This document shows positions 1 to 9,521 of a stretch of DNA of 64,000 nt, piece after piece. The notes under the pieces were generated by a model. That model had not been told where the DNA came from, did not search any database, and worked only from the letters and a program-made list of their open reading frames with translations. The stretch is from Mixta hanseatica. GTDB lineage: Bacteria > Pseudomonadota > Gammaproteobacteria > Enterobacterales > Enterobacteriaceae. The first letter of the stretch is position 1, and every line of letters begins with the position of its first letter. The position numbers and the translations under genes are program-made. The stretch spans positions 1,736,001 through 1,800,000 of the forward strand of contig NZ_CP082904.1 in the NCBI RefSeq assembly GCF_023517775.1, given 5' to 3'.

Positions 1-373
1 CCGTGATGAAGACCAGCTGCACTCGCCGGATACCGCCTGGGTGAAAAACACGCTGCGTTCTACCGGCGATGTGAAACAGTCAAACCTGGTGCGCCAGCCA
101 GACGGCACCCTCGCGTTTGTGGTGGATTTCGTCGGTCAGGATATGAGCGCGCTGCCGGATAACACACCGGTCGCCCCTCAGGTGAGCATCGGCAATAACG
201 GTGAGATTGTGGAACAGAGCGTGCGCTACAACCCGGTGACCAAAGGCTGGCGTTTAATGCTGCGCATTCGTGTGAAAGACAATAAGCAGCCGACCGAAAT
301 GCGTGCCGCACTGGTTAACGGTGATAAGACGCTGACGGAAACATGGAGCTATCAGTTGCCTGCCAATGAATAA
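1..373 (+). CDS. opgG: Glucans biosynthesis protein G, C-terminal part (partial at window start)
   Basis: This is the last ~123 codons of the periplasmic OpgG (MdoG) protein, needed to build and branch osmoregulated periplasmic glucans. The frame is open from base 2 and runs through a GTG at 41 that is an internal valine, so the gene starts outside the window. The tail ([10 protein letters not shown], then [10 protein letters not shown], ending SYQLPANE) closely resembles the E. coli C-terminus as I recall it. The stop overlaps the opgH start by 8 bases, the usual opgGH operon arrangement, so translation of the two is probably coupled. The missing N-terminus should carry a signal peptide. Confidence 0.95.
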   Translation, partial: RDEDQLHSPDTAWVKNTLRSTGDVKQSNLVRQPDGTLAFVVDFVGQDMSALPDNTPVAPQVSIGNNGEIVEQSVRYNPVTKGWRLMLRIRVKDNKQPTEMRAALVNGDKTLTETWSYQLPANE

Positions 374-2930
374 ATCAATCCTAACTCCCGCTGACTATAT
401 CGACGCGCTGCCGCTGCCGCCGGACGGCAAAGCGGCGCTGTCGGCAAACCTGCCCGCCCCGGAGGCGGGCGGTGAAGTTTACAGTAAACTGCATCAGCAG
501 CTGGGCCAGAACGGTCCGGCCGAAGCGCGTCCCGACGACGCGCCGCTGACCTCGGTAAAGTCACGTATTGAAATGAGCTGGCCGGAGTCGCTGGACGACG
601 GTAAACAGTTCAGCGAGGATTATCTCGGTCGTACTACGCTGAAGGCGATGCCGCCGGTAAAGCGCTCGCTGATGTTCCCGGAAGCCTGGCGTACCAACCC
701 GCTGGCGCGCGCCTGGGATTCGCTGCGCGGACGTAAGTCAACGCCGCGCTACGCCTCAGCGGAAGAGCAGCGTCAGGAAGACAAATGGCGTCATGTGGGA
801 TCGATTCGTCGCTATATCCTGCTGATCCTGACGGTTTTCCAGACGGTGATCGCCACCTGGTATATGAAGACGATTCTGCCTTACCAGGGCTGGGCGCTGA
901 TCGATCCGATGGATATGCTCAACCAGAACTGGCAACAGTCGCTGCTGCAGCTGCTGCCTTATGTCCTGCAAACCGGGATACTCTTTCTGTTCGCCATTCT
1001 GTTCTGCTGGGTATCGGCCGGTTTCTGGACGGCGCTGATGGGTTTCCTTCAGCTGCTAATCGGGCGCGATAAATACAGTATCTCTTATACGCTTACCGGC
1101 AATGAGCCGATCGATCCTAACCACCGCACCGCGTTGATTATGCCGATCTGTAACGAAGACGTAGAGCGCGTTTTCGCCGGTTTGCGCGCTACCTGGGAAT
1201 CGGTGGTGCGTAGCGGAGAGAGCCAGCATTTCGATGTTTATATCCTGAGCGACAGCTACGATGCCGATATCGCGCTGGCAGAGCAGAAAGCCTGGATGGA
1301 GCTGGTGCGTGACGTGGGCGGGGCAGGGAAGATCTTTTATCGCCGCCGCCGCCGCCGCGTGAAACGTAAAAGCGGCAACATCGATGACTTCTGCCGCCGC
1401 TGGGGCAGCCAGTACAGCTATATGGTGGTGCTGGATGCGGATAGCGTGATGAGCGGCGAGTGTCTGACCGGTCTGGTGCGCATGATGGAAGCGAATCCCA
1501 ACGCCGGTATTATCCAATCTTCGCCGAAGGCATCCGGAATGGATACGCTCTATGCGCGCTGTCAGCAGTTTGCCACGCGCGTTTACGGGCCGCTGTTTAC
1601 CGCTGGGCTTCACTTCTGGCAGTTGGGCGAGTCGCACTATTGGGGCCATAACGCCATTATCCGCGTGAAGCCGTTTATAGAGCACTGCGCGCTGGCGCCG
1701 CTGCCGGGCGAAGGCTCGTTTGCCGGATCGATTCTTTCCCATGACTTTGTCGAAGCTGCGCTGATGCGCCGCGCCGGCTGGGGCGTATGGATTGCCTACG
1801 ATCTGCCCGGCTCGTATGAAGAGCTGCCGCCGAACCTGCTGGATGAGCTGAAGCGCGACCGCCGCTGGTGTCACGGCAACCTGATGAACTTCCGTCTGTT
1901 CCTGGTGAAAGGGATGCATCCGGTGCACCGCGCGGTGTTCCTGACCGGCGTGATGTCCTATCTTTCGGCGCCGTTGTGGTTCCTGTTCCTTGCGCTCTCT
2001 ACCGCCTTGCAGGTGGTGCATACGCTAATGGAGCCGCAATACTTCCTGCAGCCGCGCCAGCTGTTTCCGGTGTGGCCGCAGTGGCGACCGGAGCTGGCGA
2101 TCGCGCTGTTCTCTACCACGCTGGTGCTGCTGTTCCTGCCGAAGCTGCTGAGTGTGGTGCTGATCTGGTTTAAAGGTGCGAAAGGCTACGGCGGCGCGCT
2201 GCGTCTGCTGGTGTCGATGCTGCTGGAGATGCTGTTCTCGGTACTGCTGGCACCGGTTCGTATGCTGTTCCATACGGTATTCGTCGTCAGCGCCTTCCTT
2301 GGTTGGGAAGTGGTGTGGAATTCTCCGCAGCGTGACGATGATGCGACGCCGTGGAGCGAAGCGTTCCGTCGTCATGGTTCGCAAATGCTGCTGGGCATTG
2401 TCTGGGCCGTCGGCATGGGCTGGCTGGATCTGAACTTCCTGTGGTGGCTGTCGCCAATTGTCTTCTCGCTGATCCTGTCGCCGTTTGTGTCGGTGGTCTC
2501 CAGCCGGGCAAGCAATGGACTGGCGACCAAACGCGCGAAGCTGTTCCTGATCCCGGAAGAGTACGATCCGCCGAAAGAGCTGGTGGATACCGATACCTAT
2601 CTGCAGCTGAACCGCGAGCGGGCGCTGAAGCACGGCTTTATGCATGCGCTGTTCCATCCGTCGTTTAATGCGCTGGCAACCGCGCTGGCGACCTCGCGTC
2701 ACCTGAAAAGCGATCTGCTGGATTATGCGCGTGACCGTCGTGTTGAGCATGCCTTAAGCGATACGCCGGCGAAGCTGAGCCGCGATGAGCGCCTGGCGCT
2801 AATTAGCGATCCGGTTACGCTGGCACGTCTGCACTATCGTCTGTGGCAGGATGCGGAAAAGTACCATGAGTGGCAGGATTACTACCGTACGCTACAGCTT
2901 AATCCGCTGGTGTTGGCGACGGTGAAATAA
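366..2930 (+). CDS. opgH: Glucans biosynthesis glucosyltransferase H
   Basis: Inner membrane family 2 glycosyltransferase of 854 residues (E. coli 847) that polymerises UDP-glucose into the beta-1,2 backbone of osmoregulated periplasmic glucans. Visible signs are two membrane segments near residues 145-235, a cytoplasmic catalytic domain with the metal-binding DAD near residue 357, the acceptor-site motif DRRWCHGN near residue 498, and a hydrophobic C-terminal half with several further membrane spans. In E. coli OpgH also binds FtsZ through its N-terminal region and slows division in rich medium; the N-terminus here is the most divergent part. It is second in opgGH and is followed by a strong hairpin terminator. 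Confidence 0.97.
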   Translation: MNKSILTPADYIDALPLPPDGKAALSANLPAPEAGGEVYSKLHQQLGQNGPAEARPDDAPLTSVKSRIEMSWPESLDDGKQFSEDYLGRTTLKAMPPVKRSLMFPEAWRTNPLARAWDSLRGRKSTPRYASAEEQRQEDKWRHVGSIRRYILLILTVFQTVIATWYMKTILPYQGWALIDPMDMLNQNWQQSLLQLLPYVLQTGILFLFAILFCWVSAGFWTALMGFLQLLIGRDKYSISYTLTGNEPIDPNHRTALIMPICNEDVERVFAGLRATWESVVRSGESQHFDVYILSDSYDADIALAEQKAWMELVRDVGGAGKIFYRRRRRRVKRKSGNIDDFCRRWGSQYSYMVVLDADSVMSGECLTGLVRMMEANPNAGIIQSSPKASGMDTLYARCQQFATRVYGPLFTAGLHFWQLGESHYWGHNAIIRVKPFIEHCALAPLPGEGSFAGSILSHDFVEAALMRRAGWGVWIAYDLPGSYEELPPNLLDELKRDRRWCHGNLMNFRLFLVKGMHPVHRAVFLTGVMSYLSAPLWFLFLALSTALQVVHTLMEPQYFLQPRQLFPVWPQWRPELAIALFSTTLVLLFLPKLLSVVLIWFKGAKGYGGALRLLVSMLLEMLFSVLLAPVRMLFHTVFVVSAFLGWEVVWNSPQRDDDATPWSEAFRRHGSQMLLGIVWAVGMGWLDLNFLWWLSPIVFSLILSPFVSVVSSRASNGLATKRAKLFLIPEEYDPPKELVDTDTYLQLNRERALKHGFMHALFHPSFNALATALATSRHLKSDLLDYARDRRVEHALSDTPAKLSRDERLALISDPVTLARLHYRLWQDAEKYHEWQDYYRTLQLNPLVLATVK

Positions 2931-2991
2931 CCCCGCTATTCCGCCTCTGCAACGTGGCGCGTCCGCTGCGGCGGGGTGAGCACTATTCAAT

Positions 2992-3014
2992 AGCGGCCTG
3001 CGGGCCGCTTTTTT
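2992..3014 (+). terminator. Rho-independent terminator of opgGH
   Basis: A perfect 7-bp stem (AGCGGCC / GGCCGCT) with a 4-base loop is followed directly by a run of T. It lies 61 bases after the opgH stop and ends the operon before yceK. Confidence 0.85.
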
Positions 3015-3098
3015 ATTCGCCGCTTTAGGCTATTTTTAATAACAGCGGACACGCCAACGCTACAGCGCCAAACGACGCCGCTTGAGAGAGGTAACGGG

Positions 3099-3338
3099 TT
3101 GAAAAAAGGATTACGCAGCGCAGCATTGCTGACGCTGGTACTGCTGTTAACCGGCTGCGGCAGCATCATCAGCCGCACTATGCCCGGGCAGGGGCACGGC
3201 AATCAATATTATCCCGGCGTACAGTGGGATGTGCGCGACACGCCGTGGCGTTTTATCACCCTTCTCGACGTGCCGCTGTCGGCCCTGCTGGATACGCTGC
3301 TGTTACCAGTGGATGCGCATCACGGGCCGTATGAATAA
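3099..3338 (+). CDS. yceK: YceK-family lipoprotein (DUF1375)
   Basis: Small predicted lipoprotein of 79 residues (E. coli YceK 75). The start is a TTG preceded by the purine-rich GAGAGAGG about 8 bases upstream; no ATG gives the signal peptide. The N-terminus is a type II signal: KK, a leucine-rich core, then the lipobox LTGC with the acylated cysteine at residue 20. The body has the YceK signature of a PGVQWDVR segment followed by a short hydrophobic stretch. Its function is unknown in any species. It sits between opgH and convergent msyB as in E. coli. Confidence 0.85.
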   Translation: MKKGLRSAALLTLVLLLTGCGSIISRTMPGQGHGNQYYPGVQWDVRDTPWRFITLLDVPLSALLDTLLLPVDAHHGPYE

Positions 3339-3349
3339 CGGGTAGGAGA

Positions 3350-3751
3350 TTACCAGCGGTCTGATTCGTTATTGCTGCCGCTGTCTTCCCACTCCTGAGC
3401 GACCGCTTCGCCCTCTTCGGTATCCAACGGCGGTTCCAGCTGGAATTCGCCTTCATCCCATTCGTGTAGCGTGTTCTCCGGCATCCATTCCTGGCGCAGC
3501 TCCACTTCATCGAAGTCGCCATCGAAAATAGCCTGCGCAGCTTCACCGGTACGGATCGGCGACAGCTCGCCGTCGTCGCTTTCGTCAGCGAGGAACTCCG
3601 CCTGCCACATGATTTCGCCATCCTGCATCACATATTTTTGCAGATTGAATTGCCCAACTGAAATCTCATCTTCATCCAGTTCGGGGTTATTCGCCAGGAA
3701 CTCTTCGCGGGCGCTATCGATAGCTTCTTCCAGTGTGCTAAACATGCTCAT
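3350..3751 (-). CDS. msyB: Acidic protein MsyB
   Basis: Strongly acidic cytosolic protein of 133 residues (E. coli MsyB 124), found originally as a multicopy suppressor of secY and secA temperature-sensitive mutants. The start at 3751 is set by AGGAG six bases upstream; an in-frame ATG two codons later is less well spaced. The conserved core NTLHEWDEGEFQLEPPLDTE lies near the C-terminus and the N-terminus reads STLEEAIDSAREEF, both typical. The last ~15 residues differ from E. coli. It is convergent with yceK, only 11 bases apart, with no obvious terminator between. The mechanism of suppression is not known. Confidence 0.92.
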   Translation of the reverse strand: MSMFSTLEEAIDSAREEFLANNPELDEDEISVGQFNLQKYVMQDGEIMWQAEFLADESDDGELSPIRTGEAAQAIFDGDFDEVELRQEWMPENTLHEWDEGEFQLEPPLDTEEGEAVAQEWEDSGSNNESDRW

Positions 3752-3827
3752 CAGTCTCTCCTAATCTCCTCAAGGATGGTTTCAGGAAAGAATAGACGAA
3801 GTTTTCACACCGCATAGCGTCAACGCT

Positions 3828-3851
3828 AAAAAAACTGCCCGCAGCGGGGCA
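3828..3851 (-). terminator. Terminator of lpxL
   Basis: Read on the minus strand, a TGCCC / GGGCA stem is followed by seven T. A second, longer hairpin (CCCTTTCG at 3859-3866 with CGAAAGGG at 3880-3887) lies just before it, so lpxL has two hairpins in tandem downstream. Confidence 0.7.
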
Positions 3852-3898
3852 AATCAGACCCTTTCGCTCCGTAGCGGAACGAAAGGGAAAAGAAGGGG

Positions 3899-4819
3899 TT
3901 AGTAAAGTTTCTCTTTGCCAGGCGGACGGGTTTTAAAACGACGATGTAGCCACATATACTGCTCCGGCGCCATCAGTACCGCCTCTTCCACAATCTGATT
4001 CATCCGCCGTGCGGTAGCTTCTTCGTTATCGGTCGGCACATCTTGCACGTCTGGCAGAACAATCAGCTCATAGCCTTTACCGTGCGGCAGACGACGCGGC
4101 AGAAAGGGGATTACGGCCGGTTTCGCGGTGCGGATTAGCATATAACTGCCTTTGGTCGAGGCGGCATCCGGCACGGCGAAAAAGGGCACAAAGACGCTGC
4201 TTTTCGGGCCGTAATCGTGATCGGGCGCGTACCAGATGATCTCGCCCGCTTTTAGCGCACGGATCATGCCTTTCAGATCCTTACGATCGATCATGCTCTT
4301 ATTCGAGCGCATCCGACCCCAGGTTTGCAGCCAGTCGATCAGCGGGTTGTCATTAGGGCGATAAACGCCGATGCCCGGATTCAGCAAGCCGAACATACGC
4401 GCCCCCAACTCCAGAGAGAGAAAATGCATCCCAATCAGCAGAATACCTTTTTGCTCGCGCTTCGCCTGCTGAATGTGTTCATCACCGATACCGGTGAACC
4501 ATTTACGCACCCGCCAGTCAGGCCAGAACCAGGCAATGCCGGTTTCCAGAAAACCCATACCGACCGATTCAAAATTACGCTTCAGCAGCGCATCGCGTTC
4601 AGCGGGCGGCATCTGAGGAAAGCAAAGTTCGATATTACGTTGGGCGATCGCCGCGCGTCGTTTCATCACGCGCATCGACAGGCGGCCCAAACCGCAACCC
4701 AGACGATAAAGCACCGGATAGGGCAGCAACACCACCAGATAAAGCAGGCCAATACCAAGCCAGAGTAACCAATAACGCGGATGGAGCAGGGCGCGAGAAA
4801 ATTGAGGCAACTGAGTCAT
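3899..4819 (-). CDS. lpxL: Kdo(2)-lipid IVA lauroyltransferase
   Basis: Inner membrane acyltransferase (306 residues, the family length) that moves laurate from acyl carrier protein to the 2' position of Kdo2-lipid IVA, the first late acylation of lipid A. One membrane anchor lies at about residues 17-37. The catalytic HX4E motif HFLSLE puts His132 and Glu137 exactly where E. coli LpxL has them. The paralog LpxP (palmitoleoyl, cold-induced) has a very similar sequence; the lpxL call rests on gene order next to msyB and trhO. E. coli mdtG, which normally lies between msyB and lpxL, is absent here. Confidence 0.92.
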   Translation of the reverse strand: MTQLPQFSRALLHPRYWLLWLGIGLLYLVVLLPYPVLYRLGCGLGRLSMRVMKRRAAIAQRNIELCFPQMPPAERDALLKRNFESVGMGFLETGIAWFWPDWRVRKWFTGIGDEHIQQAKREQKGILLIGMHFLSLELGARMFGLLNPGIGVYRPNDNPLIDWLQTWGRMRSNKSMIDRKDLKGMIRALKAGEIIWYAPDHDYGPKSSVFVPFFAVPDAASTKGSYMLIRTAKPAVIPFLPRRLPHGKGYELIVLPDVQDVPTDNEEATARRMNQIVEEAVLMAPEQYMWLHRRFKTRPPGKEKLY

Positions 4820-4932
4820 ATTCTTCCAGTTATTCGTTGCGACAGGTAAAAAACGCCGCAGTGTCCAATTTAAGGGGCGTATTGTGCCATTTTTTTCGTT
4901 ATTGCTGAAAGCGGGTTGTCAGTCAGAGAGAT

Positions 4933-4957
4933 CGGCAGCGCATTTGCTGCGCTGCCG
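4933..4957. terminator. Hairpin downstream of the old yellow enzyme gene
   Basis: A perfect 10-bp inverted repeat (CGGCAGCGCA / TGCGCTGCCG) with a 5-base loop begins 7 bases beyond the stop of the minus-strand gene. It lacks a clear T run on either strand, so intrinsic termination is uncertain; it may mainly protect the mRNA 3' end. Confidence 0.45.
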
Positions 4958-4963
4958 GTAAGA

Positions 4964-6061
4964 TTAAAGATTAAACAAACCTTTCACTTCGTGCGGTTCA
5001 CAGCGCCAGTATTGTGGCGGCGCCTGCACTTTTTCGCCCAGTTCGGCAGCGGCGTGCCACGGCCAGCGCGGATCGTAAAGCATCGCGCGTGCCAGCGCGA
5101 CCGCATCGGCCTCGCCGTTGACCAGCACCGCTTCCGCCTGTTGCGGTTCGGTAATCAATCCCACAGCGATGACGGGCATGGTGGTCATTGCCGCTTTAAT
5201 CCCGGCGGCGAAAGGCACCTGATAGTTCGGGCCGACGCTGATCTGCTGCTGCGGCGACAGGCCGCCGCTGGAGACGTGAATATAGTCGCAGCCGGCCGCT
5301 TCCAGCGCCTTGCTCAGCGCAATGGACTGTTCTTCATCCCAGCCGCCTTCCACCCAGTCGGAGGCGGAAATACGTACGCCCACCGCTTTATCACGCGGGA
5401 AGACGCGACGCACTTCATCGTAAATTTCCAGTACCAGGCGCATACGATTTTCAAGCGAACCGCCATATTCATCGTCACGCTGATTGGATAACGGCGAAAG
5501 GAACTGATGTAACAGGTAGCCGTGCGCGGCGTGAATTTCCACCAGCTCAAAGCCCAGCCGATCGGCGCGAATAGCGCTGTCGATAAAGGCCTGTTTGATC
5601 TCGGCGATACGCTCTTTGCTCAGCGCCAGCGGGGCGTCGTCGTTTTCGCTGTAGGGCAGCGCCGAAGGGGCGGAGGTTTGCCAGCCGCCCTGCTGCGGGG
5701 TCAAAAATCCACCGCCGCGCCATGGCACGTCGCAGGAAGCTTTACGTCCGGCATGGCCCAGTTGGATTCCCAGCGGCATGGTCGCATAGCGTTTCACATT
5801 ATTGATGGTTTCCGCCAGCGCCTGCTCGGTTTCATCATCCCATAGCCCCAGATCCTGCGGCGTAATGCGCCCGGCAGGCTCAACGGCGGTGGCTTCGATA
5901 ATCAGTAGTCCGGCGCCGGAAAGAGAGAGATGGCCCAGGTGAATTTGATGCCAGGGCGTGGTTTTGCCCTGTTCCGCCGAGTACTGACACATTGGCGCAA
6001 TGATGATGCGATTACTGAGCGATAACTTGCCCAACTGCAGCGGCGTAAATAGCTGACTCAT
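4964..6061 (-). CDS. NADH:flavin oxidoreductase, XenA/YqjM-type old yellow enzyme
   Basis: FMN-dependent ene-reductase of 365 residues, a TIM barrel of the old yellow enzyme class that reduces activated C=C bonds and often nitro compounds with NAD(P)H. Cys25 in the N-terminal APMCQYS and the HAAHGY motif (His177, His180, Tyr182) match the positions typical of Pseudomonas XenA and the Bacillus YqjM subclass, not classical NemA. Start: an ATG four codons further upstream exists, but GGAG lies ideally before the 6061 ATG. In E. coli no such gene lies between lpxL and trhO, so this is a lineage-specific insertion. The physiological substrate cannot be told. Confidence 0.88.
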   Translation of the reverse strand: MSQLFTPLQLGKLSLSNRIIIAPMCQYSAEQGKTTPWHQIHLGHLSLSGAGLLIIEATAVEPAGRITPQDLGLWDDETEQALAETINNVKRYATMPLGIQLGHAGRKASCDVPWRGGGFLTPQQGGWQTSAPSALPYSENDDAPLALSKERIAEIKQAFIDSAIRADRLGFELVEIHAAHGYLLHQFLSPLSNQRDDEYGGSLENRMRLVLEIYDEVRRVFPRDKAVGVRISASDWVEGGWDEEQSIALSKALEAAGCDYIHVSSGGLSPQQQISVGPNYQVPFAAGIKAAMTTMPVIAVGLITEPQQAEAVLVNGEADAVALARAMLYDPRWPWHAAAELGEKVQAPPQYWRCEPHEVKGLFNL

Positions 6062-6268
6062 TTTGTTCTCCATCTGTTATCACCAGGGTGATAGTAAGTT
6101 CGCTAATGATATAACACGGCTTAAGGTGATTGGCAGCGCGGTTAGTTGTCAGTATGTGCGGTAAGACAAGTTCGTCAAATGGTGAAAATATGCTGCAAGG
6201 CTTTGCTTCACTGTTAAATAAGGTATGATGTCGCCCGCAAAAAAAGCTCACTACCGGGAAAGAACACC

Positions 6269-7327
6269 ATGCCAGTGTTACATAACCTTGTTTCAAACAA
6301 AGAGCTGAAGGCGCGCATGCTGGCCGAAACCGAGCCGCGCACCACAGTCTCCTTCTATAAATATTTCACTATCGCCGATCCGAAAGCGTTTCGTGATGCG
6401 CTTTATCTGGCGCTGACCGAGCTGAAAGTTTTTGGCCGTATTTATGTCGCCCATGAAGGGATTAACGCGCAGGTTAGCGTGCCGGCCAGCCTCTATCCGC
6501 GTATGCAGGAAACTTTGTATGGCTTCGATCCGGCGTTGAATAATCTGCGCATGAATATTGCGCTGGATGATGACGGCAAATCTTTCTGGGTGCTGCGGTT
6601 GAAGGTGCGCGATCGCATTGTCGCCGACGGCATTGAAGATGAAAATTTTGATGCCAGCCAGGTGGGCGCCTATCTGAAGGCGGATGAAGTTAATGCCATG
6701 CTGGACGATCCGGATGCCGTGTTTGTTGATATGCGCAACCACTATGAATATGAAGTGGGCCATTTTGACAAGGCGCTGGAGATCCCTGCCGATACGTTCC
6801 GCGATCAGCTGCCGATGGCAGTAGAGATGCTGCAGGATAAGAAAGATAAAAAGATCGTTATGTACTGCACCGGCGGTATTCGCTGTGAAAAAGCCAGTGC
6901 CTGGATGCTGCATAACGGTTTCGAGCAGGTGTACCATGTGGAAGGCGGCATTATTGAGTATGCGCGCCGCGCGCGCGAGCAGGGCCTGCCGGTGCGTTTT
7001 AAAGGGAAAAATTTTGTCTTTGACGAACGCATGGGAGAGCGCATTTCCGATGATGTGATTGCTCACTGTCACCAGTGCGGCGCGCCGTGCGATACACACG
7101 TTAACTGCGTGAACGATGGTTGCCATCTGCTGTTTATTCAGTGCCCTTCCTGCGCCGAGAAGTTTCAGCATTGCTGTAGCCCGATGTGTATGGAAGAAGC
7201 GGCGTTGCCGCCGGAAGAGCAGCGCGCACGTCGCGCCGGGCGTGAAACCAGCAATAAGATCTTTAATAAGTCGCGCGGCCTGTTAACTGCCACGCTGGCG
7301 ATTCCGGCGCCGACCGATAACAAGTAA
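6269..7327 (+). CDS. trhO: tRNA uridine(34) hydroxylase TrhO (rhodanese-domain protein)
   Basis: Oxygen-dependent enzyme (YceA, 352 residues; E. coli 350) that makes 5-hydroxyuridine at the wobble position of tRNAs, a step towards cmo5U. Domains: an N-terminal ferredoxin-like acylphosphatase-type fold, a central rhodanese domain with the active cysteine at about residue 200 in [10 protein letters not shown], and a C-terminal cysteine-rich zinc-binding-like segment (HCHQCG, then CPSC, then HCCSPMC). It is transcribed alone, divergent from the ene-reductase. The product ends in a poorly conserved tail after RGLLTATLA. Confidence 0.95.
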   Translation: MPVLHNLVSNKELKARMLAETEPRTTVSFYKYFTIADPKAFRDALYLALTELKVFGRIYVAHEGINAQVSVPASLYPRMQETLYGFDPALNNLRMNIALDDDGKSFWVLRLKVRDRIVADGIEDENFDASQVGAYLKADEVNAMLDDPDAVFVDMRNHYEYEVGHFDKALEIPADTFRDQLPMAVEMLQDKKDKKIVMYCTGGIRCEKASAWMLHNGFEQVYHVEGGIIEYARRAREQGLPVRFKGKNFVFDERMGERISDDVIAHCHQCGAPCDTHVNCVNDGCHLLFIQCPSCAEKFQHCCSPMCMEEAALPPEEQRARRAGRETSNKIFNKSRGLLTATLAIPAPTDNK

Positions 7328-7328
7328 C

Positions 7329-7613
7329 AGCCGCTCGGGGGAGAGGATAAACACTCTCGATCAGGAAAATTGCCAAAAAAGCTGCTCGGGAGAGCTCGCA
7401 AAGGTTAAAAGGCGCCTGCGCAGGGCGATCGTAAAGGTTTAAACATGCCTGCGCAGGCAGCTCGTAAAAGACTGATACGCGCCTTGAGTTTAGCGTCAGC
7501 CTTTTAAAGGCTGTATGGTCTACTTCTGAGGTATGCCTTCCACAGAAATCATCATGGCCTGGTTCTGACGCAAGCCTTTCACAGAGATCATCATGACTTA
7601 TTTCTGGCATACA
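7329..7613. repeat. Short degenerate tandem repeats between trhO and yceI
   Basis: This 290-bp spacer is built from short imperfect repeats. (1) GCCGCTCGGGGGAGAG at 7330 recurs as GCTGCTCGGGAGAG near 7381. (2) A 33-bp unit, (C)TCGYAAAGGTTTAAA plus GCCTGCGCAGG, occurs at 7395-7427, 7428-7460 and partly at 7461-7490; one copy contains the 14-bp palindrome TGCCTGCGCAGGCA. (3) Two copies of the 3' end of yceI lie at 7514-7555 and 7558-7595, offset 102 and 63 bases from the real end. All offsets in sets 2 and 3 are multiples of three. Confidence 0.75.
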
Positions 7614-7621
7614 AATATGGT

Positions 7622-8200
7622 CTACTTCTGACGCACGCCTTCCACAGAAATCATCAGCTCCACTTCCTGCGAAGCCGGACCAAGATCGGTGGTGATGTTA
7701 AAATCCTTTAACGCCAGCTTGCCTTCGGCCTCAAAGCCAGCACGATAGCCGCCCCACGGATCGTCGCCCTGGCCCAGCATTTTCGCTTCCAGCGTTATCG
7801 GCTTGGTTACGCCGTTCAGCGTCAGGTTGCCGGTGATATCCAGCTCGTCGCCATCTTTTTTCACGCCGGTAGAGACAAAGGTCGCCTGCGGGAATTTGCT
7901 GGCATTCAAAAACTCGGCGCTGCGCAGATGTTTATCACGTTCGGCATGGTTAGTGTCTACGCTATTGGTATTAATAGTCACGTTTACTTTATCGGCGCTG
8001 GGGTTCTTCTCATCAAAAGTAAAACCGCCGTCAAAATCGTTAAAGGTGCCGTACAGCCAGCTGTAGCCTAAATGTTTAATGCGGAACTGGATAAACGCGT
8101 GCTGTCCCTGTTTATCAATCTTATATTCTGCCGCGGTGGCAGCCTGAGCGCCCAGCAGCAGCGTCGCCGCAGTCAGAGCGCAAAGCGTTTTTTTCAACAT
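7622..8200 (-). CDS. yceI: YceI-family periplasmic lipid-binding protein
   Basis: Periplasmic lipocalin-like beta-barrel of the YceI family (192 residues; E. coli 191), thought to bind polyisoprenoid-type lipids and induced by base and osmotic stress in E. coli. The signal peptide (LKKTLCAL, hydrophobic core, cleavage around ATAA-E near residue 24) decides the start at 8200, which has GGAG seven bases upstream; an ATG six codons earlier would put charged residues in front. The core [18 protein letters not shown] and [15 protein letters not shown] is strongly conserved. The ribosome-binding site lies inside the natural end of yceJ, so the two are meant to be co-translated, but yceJ is frameshifted here. 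Confidence 0.94.
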   Translation of the reverse strand: MLKKTLCALTAATLLLGAQAATAAEYKIDKQGQHAFIQFRIKHLGYSWLYGTFNDFDGGFTFDEKNPSADKVNVTINTNSVDTNHAERDKHLRSAEFLNASKFPQATFVSTGVKKDGDELDITGNLTLNGVTKPITLEAKMLGQGDDPWGGYRAGFEAEGKLALKDFNITTDLGPASQEVELMISVEGVRQK

Positions 8201-8201
8201 A

Positions 8202-8776
8202 TTATTTCTCCGTTTCAATAGATGAAGTAATGCGGTAGCCCAGCATGCGTTTTAAAGTCGTATCGCGATCGATAAAGTGATGCTTTAGCGCAGCCAGCCC
8301 GGCAGCAGCGATAAAATCACCACGCTCCAGGCCAGCCACAGGTGAATATCGCCTGCTAAATCGGCCTGTGTGCCGTAGCCGCTAAAAGTGGCCGGGATTG
8401 GCAGCACGCCGAAGACGTCAATCGGTTTGCCTTCTGCGGTTGAGATCAAATAGCCGCTGATAAAAATGGCAAACAGCAGTAAATAGAGCAGTAGATGGAC
8501 CGCCACGGCCGAATAGCGCACCAGCGGTGAATAAGTGGCGAGCGGAGCAGGGGGCGGAGAGATAAAACGCCAGATCACTCGCAGTATCATGATGGCAAAC
8601 AGCACCATGCCGATACTTTTATGCAGCTCCGGCGCCTTATGGTACCAGGTATCATAGTAGCCCAGCGAAACCATCCATAAACCCAGCGCGAACATGCCGT
8701 ACAACACCAGCGCCACCAGCCAGTGAAGAAATAAGCTGAAATGCCCATATTCGCCGCTGCTATTTTTCCATCTCAT
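8202..8776 (-). pseudogene. yceJ: YceJ, cytochrome b561-family membrane protein, frameshifted near its C-terminus
   Basis: Four-helix inner membrane di-heme cytochrome b561 homolog. The first ~158 residues are intact (FLHWL, ELHKSIG, then SPPPAP and SGYLISTAEGKPIDVFG). At residue ~158 the family has LSLLHGLAALKHHFID, but the frame reads LSLLPGWLR and stops at 8285. Adding one base between 8301 and 8302 restores [24 protein letters not shown] and carries the frame to a stop at 8202-8204, one base before the yceI start. The lost base falls in the codon for a conserved histidine, probably a heme ligand. Either a true mutation or a sequencing error. Confidence 0.8.
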
Positions 8777-9521
8777 CGCCGTCTCTCTTATGCATGTTTT
8801 GTCATGAGACTGTACAAGCTGAAACAGAAAATCAACAAAAAAACAGCCGCAGACAGGCTTTTTTCATTTTATTCAAATAAACTGATGATTTCATAGGGTG
8901 ATTATCAGTTTTATCGCCTGAAATTGCCTTTTTAGCACCATAAAAATAATCGCGCCGGCGGGGAATAAACAATTTCGTCCAGCCAAAGTAGACATAAGTA
9001 GAACAAATAAAAGCGTAAAACGAGACGGCAGTACAACAGATGCATAGTGGGAAACAAAAAAGCGAGAGCTATGATGATTTCAATAAATTTGAATTAAATA
9101 TCAACTTTTGTCGTTTTTAGTCAGTTTTTGTCAGGATGGAAGTCGCCTTTCAGCCACCGGATAGTCGCCGTTACTCGTTATAAGTTAACATTCTGCTAAC
9201 ATCTATCTACAGGAAGCAGTGATATTTAACGGCAGCCCGCAGCAGATAAGTCCATTGGTTTTATATGGTCTTAAAAACTATTTTTTGATTAAAGGATGAT
9301 ATTCCACGCTGGGTTATTGCATAAAATTAGCCCAATATTTCATCAGATTTGCATTTTGCCTTTGCAATCGATAAAGTAAATCTGTGTCAATAAACGTGAT
9401 GCAGATCCCATTCTGTTGAGCGTATTCATGCTGCGTTATAGCTTTCCTTACCATCAGCCGCTGCTGGCTATGAAAGCTATGGTGCTGCCTACCGTCATCG
9501 CGTCATCCGTGAGGAAACGAT
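8777..9521. other. 745-bp AT-rich intergenic region between yceJ and a ProP-like gene
   Basis: No convincing gene is seen on either strand. The region is clearly more AT-rich than its surroundings. It must hold the divergent promoters of yceJI and the transporter. The only structure I can point to is a 9-bp inverted repeat (ATAGCTTTC at 9438-9446, GAAAGCTAT at 9472-9480) about 40 bases before the transporter start, which could form a leader hairpin. Confidence 0.6.

Noticed and set aside
1056-2021. 321-codon minus-strand open frame opposite opgH
   Set aside because: Antisense shadow of a conserved GC-rich gene; composition is rich in His, Gln and Arg, and no motif is present.
7395-7490. Possible CRISPR-like repeats
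   Set aside because: The 33-bp units are imperfect and directly adjacent without spacers, and no cas gene is present.
7263-7610. 115-codon minus-strand open frame between yceI and trhO
   Set aside because: Its apparent internal repeats come from the intergenic DNA repeats; it overlaps the end of trhO and lacks a ribosome-binding site.
8800-8830. LexA-like box CTGT...ACAG upstream of yceJ
   Set aside because: The spacing is ten bases between CTGT and ACAG, two too many for a functional SOS box.
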